This document shows positions 7,474 through 16,076 of a stretch of DNA of 64,000 bases, in pieces. The translations under genes were made by a program, and so were the position numbers. The first letter of the stretch is position 1. Each line of letters opens with the position of its first letter. Source of the DNA: Achromobacter xylosoxidans (GTDB lineage Bacteria > Pseudomonadota > Gammaproteobacteria > Burkholderiales > Burkholderiaceae_B); the NCBI RefSeq assembly GCF_014490035.1, contig NZ_CP061008.1:1240001-1304000 (forward strand). The letters run 5' to 3'. The notes beneath the pieces were generated by a model. The model had not been told where the DNA came from, did no database searches, and saw only the letters and a program-made list of their open reading frames with translations.

Positions 7474-8468
7474 CGATGCCTTCCACCAACGACCGCGATG
7501 AGCAGGGCGCGCCCGATACGGCGGCGCAGTGGTTCGCGCGTTGGCATTCGGGCGACCTGACGCGCCGCCAGCGACGCGAGTTTGCCCGCTGGCGGCGCGA
7601 TCATCCCGAGGCCGCGCGCGAGTTCGACCGCATGCAGCAACTGGGCAAGGCCGCCGCCGGAATGTCCCGCGATCAAGTCCGGACCTTGCTGGGCGGAGAG
7701 ATTCCGGCCCGGCCCCGGCCGCAACGGCAGCGCCGCCTGGCGCTGCGCATGGCCGCGGGCTGTGCGGCATTGGCTGCGGCGGCCATGGTGGCGTGGTGGA
7801 ACCTGCCGGCGGAGATTCCGGGATACTCCGCGACGCTGGTCGCGGAGCGCGGCGAACGCCGGCAAGTGACCTTGCCCGATGGTTCCGTGCTGGCACTCAA
7901 TGGCGCGACGCGCGCCGACGTGCGTTTGTACGCCGGACGCCGGGAAGTGGCGCTGGACGGCGGCGAGATCCTGTTCACCGTCAGCGCCGATGCTGCGCGG
8001 CCATTCATCGTGCGCGCAGGCAGCGGCGTGGTGCGCGTGACCGGCACCATCTTCGATGTGCGGCGCGACGAGGATCAGGTCGCGGTGCTGGTGGCGTCCG
8101 GCACCGTGGAGGTGTCGGGCGGCCGCTGGTGGAACATGGGTCATGCCGTGCTGCGCGGGGGGGACGGCATCCGCGTGCCAGCCAGCGGCGCGATCGGCGT
8201 GCCAGCGCCCGCCGACGTCCAGAGCGCGATCGCGTGGCGCGAAGGGCGGGTGGTGTTCAAGAACGCGCCGCTGGCCGAGGTGGTGCGGGATATGAACCGC
8301 TATTTGCCCACGCCGTTGCGGCTGGCGGACGACAGGGCGGGGCGCTTGCGGGTATCGGCGTCATTCAGCCTGGATCGGCCCGAAGCCCTGGTCGACGCCT
8401 TGCCGGCGGTGGCGCCGGTGCGCCTGACGCCGCGCCCGGACGGCGCCATCGACATCAGCGCAAAGTAG
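7470..8468 (+). CDS. FecR-family anti-sigma/sigma regulator (set 1)
   Basis: Membrane-anchored signal transducer (332 residues) between outer-membrane receptor and ECF sigma. Cytoplasmic N-terminal FecR domain (about residues 15-65, 'AAQWFARWHSGDLTRRQRREFARW'), a TM helix at ~91-110, then the periplasmic FecR beta domain ('RGERRQVTLPDGSVLALN', 'VRVTGTIFDVR') and a C-terminal STN-like segment. ATGA overlap with the sigma gene gives coupled synthesis. The partner is expected to be the STN domain of the receptor encoded 146 bp downstream. Confidence 0.92.
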   Translation: MTMPSTNDRDEQGAPDTAAQWFARWHSGDLTRRQRREFARWRRDHPEAAREFDRMQQLGKAAAGMSRDQVRTLLGGEIPARPRPQRQRRLALRMAAGCAALAAAAMVAWWNLPAEIPGYSATLVAERGERRQVTLPDGSVLALNGATRADVRLYAGRREVALDGGEILFTVSADAARPFIVRAGSGVVRVTGTIFDVRRDEDQVAVLVASGTVEVSGGRWWNMGHAVLRGGDGIRVPASGAIGVPAPADVQSAIAWREGRVVFKNAPLAEVVRDMNRYLPTPLRLADDRAGRLRVSASFSLDRPEALVDALPAVAPVRLTPRPDGAIDISAK

Positions 8469-8494
8469 CTTCATCGAGGCGCGGTTACAAAATA

Positions 8495-8513
8495 AATGAG
8501 AATGGGATTCAGG
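8495..8513. promoter_or_regulatory. Partial Fur-like site before receptor 1
   Basis: AATGAGAAT-GGG-ATTCAGG: the left half equals the consensus half-site and the right half is poor. It sits in the 145-bp gap between FecR and receptor genes, 100 bp before the GTG. An iron control separate from the sigma-gene promoter is possible; the gap also holds a GTTTCC-N6-GGAAAC inverted repeat near 8560-8580. Confidence 0.3.
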
Positions 8514-8613
8514 TTTATCTTGGGCTGATTCGTTCTACGAAGGAAGGCGGCAGCCGCCGCGTTTCCATCTCGGGAAACGTTCCCCGTATCGTCGAACAGA
8601 ACAGCAGGTACTT

Positions 8614-11031
8614 GTGACTATTCCAGCAGCCCGGCATTTCCCCGCCGTTGCGCGCCTTGCGTGCGCATCTCCCCGGTTCATGTTTTCCTCCCTGCTGTTG
8701 GCAGTGGCCTTGGCGACGGCGGGTACGCCGGCGATTGCTCAGCCGCAAGCGCCCGCCGTGCCTATCGACATCGCGGCACAGCCCTTGGGCGATGCCGTGA
8801 TGCAATGGGCGGCGCAGGTCAAGGTGCGCGTGTTCTACGCGCCTGAAGTGGTGGCCGGTGTAAGCAGCAACGGCCTGCGCGGCCGGCTATCGCCCGAGGA
8901 GGCCTTGCGCAGCTTGTTGCAAGGCACGGGCGTGACGTACCGTTGGCAGGGCGACAGCATCATCTTGTCGCGCGATGGCGGCGTGGCCAGCCTTGCGCCA
9001 GTGACGGTGCTGGGCAGTATGAATCCGGCGGTGACCGAAGGCACCGGCTCCTACACGACTCCGGCATCGGCCGCCGCCACGGGCCTGACCTTGTCGCTGC
9101 GCGAAACGCCGCAGTCCGTCAGCGTGGTGACACGCCAGCGCATCGACGACCAGAATCTGCGGTCGCTGGACGAAGTCATGGGCAGCGTGGTGGGCGTGCA
9201 GGTGGTCAGCGAGGACACCGATCGAACGGACTTCTGGTCGCGCGGCTTCTACATCGACAGCCTGCAGTACGACGGCGTTCCCACCACCATCGGCCTGTCG
9301 ATGTATGGCGAATCCGACAACGATTCATTCATCTACGACCGCATCGAAGTCGTGCGTGGCGCGACCGGCCTGATGACGGGCGCGGGCAATCCGGGCGCTT
9401 CGATCAACCTGGTGCGCAAGCATGCCAATAGCCGAGAATTCACCGGAACGGTGAGCGCCGGCGCGGGGTCGTGGAATCAATATCGCGGCGCGGTGGACAT
9501 GTCCACGCCATTGAACCAGGAAGGCACCGTGCGTGCGCGCATGGTGGCGATGTACCAGGGCCGCGATTCCTACATCGATCTGTACCATGCCAACAAGCAG
9601 GTGTTCTATGGCGTCATCGATGCGGACCTGACGCCATCGACCCGGTTGAGCCTGGGCGCGGACTACCAGGACAAGCGTCCGCGCGGATCCACCTGGGGCA
9701 GCCTGCCGGTGGTGTTCAGCGACGGCACGCCGACCGACTGGCGGCGTTCCAAGACCACCGCGGCGGACTGGACCTACTGGCATACGACCAACCAGACCGT
9801 ATTCGCCACGCTGGAACATCGCTTCGCCAACGATTGGGCGGTCAAGGCCGATTGGTCGCAACGCAAGAGCAAGTACGACGCCAAGCTTTTGTACCTGTAC
9901 GGCGACCTGGACCGTGCAACCGGAACCGGCTTGGCGGCGCTGCCGGGATACTGGAATTCCTACGCGCAGCAGACCTCGCTGGACTTGCAGGCCACGGGGC
10001 CGTTCAACCTGCTCGGCCGCAAGCACGAGCTGGTGGTGGGCGCCATGCGCAGCCGCTACGGCGAGGACTTCTACCGCTACGGCTTCGACCGCGCCACGCT
10101 GGCGGATACCGGCAACTTCTACCAGTGGGACGGCTCGTACGCGCAGCCGACCTGGACCGAGGCCAGCTTGCGGGACACGGTGACGCACCAACGCGGCGTC
10201 TATGCCGCGGCGCGGTGGTCGCTGGCCGACAATCTGACTGTCATCACGGGCGGCCGTTACGCGAGCTGGGAATCGAAATCGCCCACGCGCGACCAGAAGG
10301 ATTCCCAGTTCATTCCGTACGCCGGCGTGGTGGTCGACCTGAACGACACCTACTCCGCCTACGTCAGCTATACCGACATCTTCCAGCCCCAGGACAATCG
10401 GGACAGCAGCGGCAATTACCTGGATCCGGTGCAGGGCCAGAACTATGAAGTGGGCCTGAAGGGCGAGTACCTGGACGGCAGGTTGAATACTTCCGTCGCG
10501 CTGTTCAAGGTCAGGCAAAGCAAGGTCGCGGTGCTGGACGGAGACAAACTGGTGCCCGGCACGCCCGACCAGGCCTACAAGACCGCCGACGGCGTCACCA
10601 CCAAGGGCATCGAGCTGGAAGTGAGCGGGCTGTTGTCGGAGGGCTGGAACGCCTATGCCGGAGGCACGTACTACACCAGCCGCGATGCGCAGGGCGTGTC
10701 GGTCAATCCCGAGCGTCCGCGCGCGGTGGCCAAGCTGTTCACCACCTATCGGCTGCCGGGTTCATGGAACCGCCTGACGGTGGGCGGCGGCGTCAATTGG
10801 CAGCTGTCGAGCTACTCCGAAGTCAGCGCCGGCGACGCCACGGTCACGGTCAAGCAGAAGGCCTACGCGATCTACAACCTGATGGCGCGTTATGAGTTCA
10901 ATTCGCGCCTGTCGGCGCAGATGAACCTGAACAACCTGTTCGACAAGAAGTACTACCTGGGCGGCGTGGGCAACCAGGTCTACTACGGCGAGCCCAGAAG
11001 CGTGTTCGTCAACCTGACCGCCAAGTTCTGA
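8614..11031 (+). CDS. TonB-dependent ferric-siderophore receptor with STN domain (set 1)
   Basis: Outer-membrane receptor of 805 residues. Signal peptide ~1-42 (ends 'AIA-QP'), STN signalling domain ~48-100 ('IDIAAQPLGDAVMQWAAQ'), a TonB-box-like 'APVTVLG' near 130, plug domain starting at 'RETPQSVSVVTRQRI', then a 22-strand barrel ending in Phe ('SVFVNLTAKF'). The pattern is that of FpvA/FoxA-type siderophore receptors, so a hydroxamate or mixed ferric siderophore is likely; the exact ligand is not readable. Start is GTG 8614 with AGCAGG upstream. The STN domain ties it to the FecI/FecR pair just upstream. Confidence 0.92.
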   Translation: MTIPAARHFPAVARLACASPRFMFSSLLLAVALATAGTPAIAQPQAPAVPIDIAAQPLGDAVMQWAAQVKVRVFYAPEVVAGVSSNGLRGRLSPEEALRSLLQGTGVTYRWQGDSIILSRDGGVASLAPVTVLGSMNPAVTEGTGSYTTPASAAATGLTLSLRETPQSVSVVTRQRIDDQNLRSLDEVMGSVVGVQVVSEDTDRTDFWSRGFYIDSLQYDGVPTTIGLSMYGESDNDSFIYDRIEVVRGATGLMTGAGNPGASINLVRKHANSREFTGTVSAGAGSWNQYRGAVDMSTPLNQEGTVRARMVAMYQGRDSYIDLYHANKQVFYGVIDADLTPSTRLSLGADYQDKRPRGSTWGSLPVVFSDGTPTDWRRSKTTAADWTYWHTTNQTVFATLEHRFANDWAVKADWSQRKSKYDAKLLYLYGDLDRATGTGLAALPGYWNSYAQQTSLDLQATGPFNLLGRKHELVVGAMRSRYGEDFYRYGFDRATLADTGNFYQWDGSYAQPTWTEASLRDTVTHQRGVYAAARWSLADNLTVITGGRYASWESKSPTRDQKDSQFIPYAGVVVDLNDTYSAYVSYTDIFQPQDNRDSSGNYLDPVQGQNYEVGLKGEYLDGRLNTSVALFKVRQSKVAVLDGDKLVPGTPDQAYKTADGVTTKGIELEVSGLLSEGWNAYAGGTYYTSRDAQGVSVNPERPRAVAKLFTTYRLPGSWNRLTVGGGVNWQLSSYSEVSAGDATVTVKQKAYAIYNLMARYEFNSRLSAQMNLNNLFDKKYYLGGVGNQVYYGEPRSVFVNLTAKF

Positions 11032-11085
11032 TTGGCGGCGCGCCGCTGCGGTAGCCAGGGACGCGTCCAGAGCGGGGCAAGGATA

Positions 11086-11122
11086 CGATAGAATATAAAT
11101 GGTTCCTATTTAGATTCTATCG
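11086..11122. promoter_or_regulatory. 37-bp interrupted palindrome before second ECF sigma gene
   Basis: Perfect 9-bp outer arms CGATAGAAT / ATTCTATCG enclose a 19-bp AT-rich core (ATAAATGGTTCCTATTTAG type) that is itself nearly symmetric and reads like a degenerate Fur box (AAATG....TATTT). Centre about 30 bp before the TTG start at 11134, in operator position. Confidence 0.55.
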
Positions 11123-11133
11123 CCAGGTGCGCC

Positions 11134-11652
11134 TTGCCTCCGCCCGACTCCCCTCCCGCCGACAACGTCGCGCAACTCTATCGTGACCACCACGGCTGGC
11201 TGTCGGTCTGGTTGCGCAGGAAGCTGGGCAATTCCTTCGACGCGGCGGACCTGGCCCATGACACCTTCGTGCGCCTGATGGCCGGGCGGCGCAGGGCGGA
11301 CGCGGGCGCCGAGCCGCGCGCGTTGCTGACGCACATCGCGAAGGGCCTGGTGGTGGACCACTGGCGCCGGCGAACGCTGGAAGAGGCCTATCTGGCCACG
11401 GTGGCGCAATTGCCCGAGCAGCAGGCGCCGTCGCCGGAGGCGCGCGCGCTGATCCTGGAAACCTTGCATGCCATCGATACGGCGTTGCGGACGCTGTCCG
11501 CCAAAACGCGCGAGATCTTCCTGCTGTCGCAGTTCGACGGCATGGGCTATGACGCGATCGCGCAACGCCTGGACGTGTCGCTGTCCACGGTCAAGCGCCA
11601 TATGCAGGCGGCGCTGACCGCATGCCTGATCGCAAGCCAGGCCGACGCGTGA
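11134..11652 (+). CDS. ECF sigma factor, FecI type (set 2)
   Basis: Second iron-type ECF sigma, 172 residues. Region 2 'DAADLAHDTFVRLM' and 'LLTHIAKGLVVDHWRRR'; region 4 HTH 'DGMGYDAIAQRLDVSLSTVKRHMQAA'. No upstream in-frame ATG exists before a stop at 11089, so the start is the TTG at 11134, with CCAGG in Shine-Dalgarno position. It is only about 30-35% similar by eye to set 1, so this is a separate specificity rather than a recent duplicate. Its stop overlaps the likely GTG start of the following FecR gene. Confidence 0.9.
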   Translation: MPPPDSPPADNVAQLYRDHHGWLSVWLRRKLGNSFDAADLAHDTFVRLMAGRRRADAGAEPRALLTHIAKGLVVDHWRRRTLEEAYLATVAQLPEQQAPSPEARALILETLHAIDTALRTLSAKTREIFLLSQFDGMGYDAIAQRLDVSLSTVKRHMQAALTACLIASQADA

Positions 11653-12611
11653 TCGACCCCGCGATTCTGAGGGAAGCGGCCGGCTGGCTGGTGCGCTTCC
11701 AATCCGAGACCTTGTCGCCGTCCGAGCGCGAGGCGTTCGACCGCTGGCGCGCCCGCAGCCCGGCGCACGCCGCCGCATGGCAACGCGCCGAAGAAATGCT
11801 GCGCGGATTCGGCCAGGTGCCTCCGCGCATCGCTGGCGATACCTTGCGCCGGCTGGATCGCCCGGGTCGGCGCCAGGCCGCGCGCGCGCTGGCCGGCCTG
11901 TTGATCGCGGGACCCGTGGCATGGCTGGGCTGGCGCGAGCTGCCCTGGCGCGAGTGGAGCGCGGATGCGCGCACCGCGACCGGCGAGCAGCGCCGCCTGG
12001 AATTGGCCGATGGCACGCAACTGGTGCTCAATACCGCCAGCGCGGTGGACATCGACTACACCGCACAGCAGCGCACGGTCTGGTTGCGGGCGGGCGAAAT
12101 CCTGCTGACCACGGGTAGCGATACGCCGCAGTTGCGCCGTCCCTTCATCGTCCAGACCGCCCAAGGCGCGATCCGCGCGCTGGGCACCCGCTTCCTGGTG
12201 CGCGACGAAGGCGACGCCGTGCGCGTGGCGGTCTTCGAGGGCGCGGTGGAGATCTGGCCCGCGGCGGCGGCTGGCAGCGCCACGGTGCTGCCGGCCGGAC
12301 GGCAGACCGTCTTCAACGGGCGCGAGGTGCAACCCCAGATCCCGGTGAAGACGTCGGCGGCGTCGTGGGAGCAGGGCATGCTTGCCGCGCGCAACTGGCG
12401 GCTGGCCGACCTGGTGGATGAACTGGCCCGGTATCGCCGCGGCATGCTGCGCTGCGATCCAGCAGTGGCGGGGCTGCGCGTGTCCGGGGCGTTTCCGTTG
12501 AACGATATCGATGCCAGCTTGCGCTTGCTGGAAAAGACCCTGCCCGTGAGGGTGAGCAAGGTCACGCCGTACTGGACGACGGTGGTACCGCGCGCCGGCG
12601 TTACAAATTAA
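11649..12611 (+). CDS. FecR-family regulator (set 2)
   Basis: Sigma regulator of about 320 residues: N-terminal FecR domain ('DPAILREAAGWLVRFQSETLSPSEREAFDRW'-like, split across residues 3-33), TM helix ~77-95, periplasmic beta domain ('EQRRLELADGTQLVLN', 'IRALGTRFLVR') and a C-terminal domain ('ALRVSGAFPLNDIDASLRLLE' type). I choose GTG 11649 because it gives a GTGA overlap with the sigma stop and the family-typical N-terminus; ATG 11622 would add nine residues and overlap by 31 nt. Partner receptor is encoded 97 bp downstream. Confidence 0.9.
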   Translation: MIDPAILREAAGWLVRFQSETLSPSEREAFDRWRARSPAHAAAWQRAEEMLRGFGQVPPRIAGDTLRRLDRPGRRQAARALAGLLIAGPVAWLGWRELPWREWSADARTATGEQRRLELADGTQLVLNTASAVDIDYTAQQRTVWLRAGEILLTTGSDTPQLRRPFIVQTAQGAIRALGTRFLVRDEGDAVRVAVFEGAVEIWPAAAAGSATVLPAGRQTVFNGREVQPQIPVKTSAASWEQGMLAARNWRLADLVDELARYRRGMLRCDPAVAGLRVSGAFPLNDIDASLRLLEKTLPVRVSKVTPYWTTVVPRAGVTN

Positions 12612-12707
12612 TCGCGAACTGGCTGAACCTTTTCTTCGCTTCGTCCGGTGTATCGGGTGAATCGCCGCGAATCGCGCGCCGCCCAGACCCTTACGAAGGA
12701 TGGTTTC

Positions 12708-15173
12708 ATGGTTTCCCGAATCTCCCGTTCGCCGCGCCCCGTGCGCGGCAAAGCCGTGCTGACGCCGCTGGCGGCGATGCTACGGGCAGCCGGCATGGGC
12801 TTGGCGCTGTTGGCCGCCACGGGGGCGTCGCAACAGGTGGTGGCGGCCGATACGGTGAGCGCCGCTGCGCGCAAGCCCTACGCGATCGCCGCCGGTCCGT
12901 TAGGCGACGCGCTGGCTCAGTTTGCCGCCGCTGCCGGCGTGCCGCTGTCGTTCGATCCGGCCATGGTGTCGGGGTTGCGCACGAACGGGTTGGATGGCGC
13001 CTACACGGTGCAGGAAGGCTTTGTCCGTTTGCTGTCCGGATCGGGCTACGTCCTGTCGGAGCAGGGCGGAGGAGCCTATTCCCTGCGCAAGCTACCGTCG
13101 GGATCGGATGCGTCGGCGACCGTATTGCCGGCAGTGACCGTAGCGGCTAGCGCAGCGGCGCCCTACGCGTTGCCGGCGGAGTACGACGGCGGCCAGGTGG
13201 CCCGGGGTGGACGGCTGGGATTGCTGGGCAACCGCGACGTGATGGACATGCCATTCAATGTCACGAACTACACATCGGACCTGCTGGCGAACCGTCAGTC
13301 GGTGACGCTGGCGGATGCGCTGAACGTCGAGCCATCGGTGCGTTTTACCGGGCAGATCGGCGGCGTGACCGACTCTTTCTACATCCGGGGCTTTCCTATC
13401 GGCGAAGGCAACCTGGGTGAGATCGCCTTTGACGGGGTCTATGGCGTGGCGCCCAACTATCACGTCTACACCGACTACATCGAGCGGGTCGAAGTGCTGA
13501 AAGGACCGGCCGCGCTGCTGTACGGCATGTCGCCCAATAGCGGCGTGGGCGGCGTGATCAACATGGTGCCCAAGCGGGCGCTGCCGCAGGACCTGAGCCG
13601 CGTGTCCGCCGATTACGTGGGCGACTCGCAATTCGGCGCGCGCGCGGACCTGAGCCGCCGCTTCGGCAATGACGGCGAATGGGGCGTGCGCATCAACGGC
13701 ATGCACCGGCAGGGCGATACGCCGCTGGACAATCTGTATTCGCGCACCGACATCGGCGCGCTGTCGCTGGACTACCAGGGCGAGCGGCTGCGCGCCTCGC
13801 TGGACCTGCTGACGCAGAATGAAAAGATCGACGCGCCCACGCGGCCTTTCCTGGTGGCGGCGGGCATCGATGTGCCGCATGCGGCGGACGGGCGGCGCAA
13901 CGCCACGCAGCCCTGGGGCTGGTGGAAGTCAGACGGGCAATCGGCGCTGCTGCGGGTCGAGTACGACATCAGCGACCGCCTGACGGTGTTCGCCGACGCG
14001 GGCGGCTCGGACACGAACGTGTCGCGTCTGTCGGACCAGACGCCTACCATCGTCAACGAGGCCGGCGACACGGTGGTCACGCCGAACAATTTCAGGTTCG
14101 AGGTCAACCGCAGCACCTACAACGCAGGCCTGCGCGCCAAGCTGGATACAGGCCCGGTGCGCCATGCCATCAGCTTCATGGGCAGCCTGTACAGCGACCG
14201 GAACTCGCAGGCCAGCGTAATGGGCACGCCGCTCACGTCGAACATCTACCATCCGATCACGCGGCCGGAGCAGTACATCCCGGCGCCGGCCAACGTGCCC
14301 AAGATTTCCTCGTCCGATCTTTCCGGCCTGGCGTTGGCCGATACGCTGAGCATCCTGGACGAGCGCGCGCAGCTGACCCTGGGCGTGCGCCAGCAGCGCA
14401 TCCAGTCCCGCAATTTCAACGCCACGACCGGCGTGCGCACCGTCAGCTACGACGAAAGCGCGACCACGCCGCTGGCGGGCATTGTCATCAAGCCCTGGAG
14501 CTATGTGTCGCTGTACGCCAATTACATCGAAGGCCTGAGCAAGGGCGACGTGGCGCCTGCCACCGCGTCCAACGCCGGCCAGGTGTTCAAGCCCTATAAG
14601 GCCAGGCAGAAGGAAGTGGGCGTGAAGGTGGACCTGGACAGCGCCATGCTGACCCTGAGCGCCTTCGAGATCACCAAGCCCAGCGGCCAGCTGACCAACG
14701 GCGTGTACGGCGCGGACAGCGAGCAGCGCAACCGCGGCCTGGAATTGAACCTGGCCGGTGAACCGTGGCGCGGCTTGCGCCTGCTGGGCGGTGTGACCTT
14801 GCTGGACGCGGAGCTGACGCGCGCCGGGAGCAAGGCGGTGGTCGGCAACCGGCCCGTGGGCGTGCCCAAGGTGTCGGTGAACCTGGGCGCGGAATGGGAT
14901 ACGCCTTGGGTCGCGGGCCTGACCCTGACCGGCAGCGTGATGCACACCGGCAGCGAATACATCAATCAGGCCAACACCCAGTCGGTGCCGTCGTGGACCA
15001 CGTTCGACCTGGGCGCGCGCTATGCCACCAAGGTCTATGGTAAAGACCTCACGCTGCGCGCCAATGTGGTCAACGTGTTCAACCGGGCCTATTGGTCGGG
15101 CGTGGCCTCGTATGGCACGATTTCCCAAGGGGTGCCGCGCACGCTGATGCTGTCCGCGTCTATGGACTTCTGA
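12708..15173 (+). CDS. TonB-dependent siderophore receptor with STN domain (set 2)
   Basis: Outer-membrane receptor, 821 residues from ATG 12708, which has AAGGA seven bases upstream; a GTG at 12648 would add 20 basic residues and is less likely. Signal/TM region to ~50 ('GMGLALLAATGASQQVVAA'), STN domain ~55-110 ('IAAGPLGDALAQFAAAAGVPLSF'), TonB box 'LPAVTVAAS', plug from ~165, barrel ending 'LMLSASMDF'. Barrel segments such as 'ARQKEVGVKVDL' and 'GVPRTLMLS' are typical of FhuA/FcuA/BfrZ-like hydroxamate or catecholate receptors. Completes the second FecI-FecR-receptor set; convergent with the GntR gene, 6 bp away. Confidence 0.92.
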   Translation: MVSRISRSPRPVRGKAVLTPLAAMLRAAGMGLALLAATGASQQVVAADTVSAAARKPYAIAAGPLGDALAQFAAAAGVPLSFDPAMVSGLRTNGLDGAYTVQEGFVRLLSGSGYVLSEQGGGAYSLRKLPSGSDASATVLPAVTVAASAAAPYALPAEYDGGQVARGGRLGLLGNRDVMDMPFNVTNYTSDLLANRQSVTLADALNVEPSVRFTGQIGGVTDSFYIRGFPIGEGNLGEIAFDGVYGVAPNYHVYTDYIERVEVLKGPAALLYGMSPNSGVGGVINMVPKRALPQDLSRVSADYVGDSQFGARADLSRRFGNDGEWGVRINGMHRQGDTPLDNLYSRTDIGALSLDYQGERLRASLDLLTQNEKIDAPTRPFLVAAGIDVPHAADGRRNATQPWGWWKSDGQSALLRVEYDISDRLTVFADAGGSDTNVSRLSDQTPTIVNEAGDTVVTPNNFRFEVNRSTYNAGLRAKLDTGPVRHAISFMGSLYSDRNSQASVMGTPLTSNIYHPITRPEQYIPAPANVPKISSSDLSGLALADTLSILDERAQLTLGVRQQRIQSRNFNATTGVRTVSYDESATTPLAGIVIKPWSYVSLYANYIEGLSKGDVAPATASNAGQVFKPYKARQKEVGVKVDLDSAMLTLSAFEITKPSGQLTNGVYGADSEQRNRGLELNLAGEPWRGLRLLGGVTLLDAELTRAGSKAVVGNRPVGVPKVSVNLGAEWDTPWVAGLTLTGSVMHTGSEYINQANTQSVPSWTTFDLGARYATKVYGKDLTLRANVVNVFNRAYWSGVASYGTISQGVPRTLMLSASMDF

Positions 15174-15179
15174 CTGGCG

Positions 15180-16076
15180 CTAGGAGGCCAGCAGCCCGCT
15201 GATGCGGGCCAGGTTGTCCAGCGTGCTGCGCAGGTGCTCCGCCAGTTCGGCTGCGGCCTCTTCGTTGCGTTCGTGTTCCAGCAGTTCCAGGATGGCCAGG
15301 TGCTGGTCGCAATGCTGGCGGTAGCGGCTGCGGTCCTGCATGGAGCGGTACGAGAGCAGCCGGCGCACGCGGTTCACGCGCTTGATGGCGTCGATGAAAA
15401 AGGGATTGCCCGAGGCCTCCACCAGCGATTCATGGAAGCGCACGCCGCGTTCGTGCAGCTGGTCGGCGGTGTCGGTGGCGATGCCGCCGTCCAGCAGGTG
15501 CTTTTCGGCGGCGCGGCAACGCGCCAGCACTTGCTTGTCGATGTGAAAGCCCGGCTCCAGCAGCGCGGCCGGCTCCAGCGCCAGCCGCAGGCGGTAGGAC
15601 TGCAGCAGGCTGTCGGGCGTGGTCATCATGGATGAGAATTCCCAGCCATAGCCGGGCCGCCGCTCTGCCCAGCCTTCCTGCGCGATGCGGCCCAACAGGG
15701 CTTGGGTCTGCGCCGCCGTCAGGCCATAGCGCGCGCGCAGCAGCGCTTCGCTGCATTGCATGGGCAGTTCGCCGCGCAGCAGTTCGTCGGCCAGCTTGAA
15801 GTAGCTGTGCGTGACGATGTCGTCAACGGAGGGCGGCGCCAGGTCCCCTTGCATGTGTGCCAGCGCGGCGTGATCCCGTTCCAGGAAATAGCCGCGGTTG
15901 GGCTTGCGCGAGACGACGCCGCGTTGCTCCAGGATGCCCAGCGCGTCGTTGACCGGCGAGCGCGACAGGCGCAGCCGGTCGGCGATCTTCTGCGCCGTCA
16001 GGTGCGCGCCCGCGGGCAGGCGGTCTGCCTGGATCAGCGCCAGGATTTTCGCGGCGGTATTGGATTGGGCGCTCAT
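15180..16076 (-). CDS. GntR-family (FCD) regulator with a tandem winged-helix segment
   Basis: Transcription factor of 298 residues. Residues ~8-65 form a GntR winged helix ('LTAQKIADRLRLSRSPVNDAL'); residues ~88-145 look like a second, degenerate winged helix ('FKLADELLRGELPMQCSEAL', 'WAERRPGYGWEF'); residues ~150-290 are the all-helical FCD ligand domain with His residues typical of its metal/ligand pocket. It is the last gene of the aconitase operon (ATGA overlap at 16073-16076), so it probably controls that operon and senses an organic acid related to the enzyme's substrate or product. The palindromes at 18717-18742 are candidate operators. Confidence 0.88.
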   Translation of the reverse strand: MSAQSNTAAKILALIQADRLPAGAHLTAQKIADRLRLSRSPVNDALGILEQRGVVSRKPNRGYFLERDHAALAHMQGDLAPPSVDDIVTHSYFKLADELLRGELPMQCSEALLRARYGLTAAQTQALLGRIAQEGWAERRPGYGWEFSSMMTTPDSLLQSYRLRLALEPAALLEPGFHIDKQVLARCRAAEKHLLDGGIATDTADQLHERGVRFHESLVEASGNPFFIDAIKRVNRVRRLLSYRSMQDRSRYRQHCDQHLAILELLEHERNEEAAAELAEHLRSTLDNLARISGLLAS

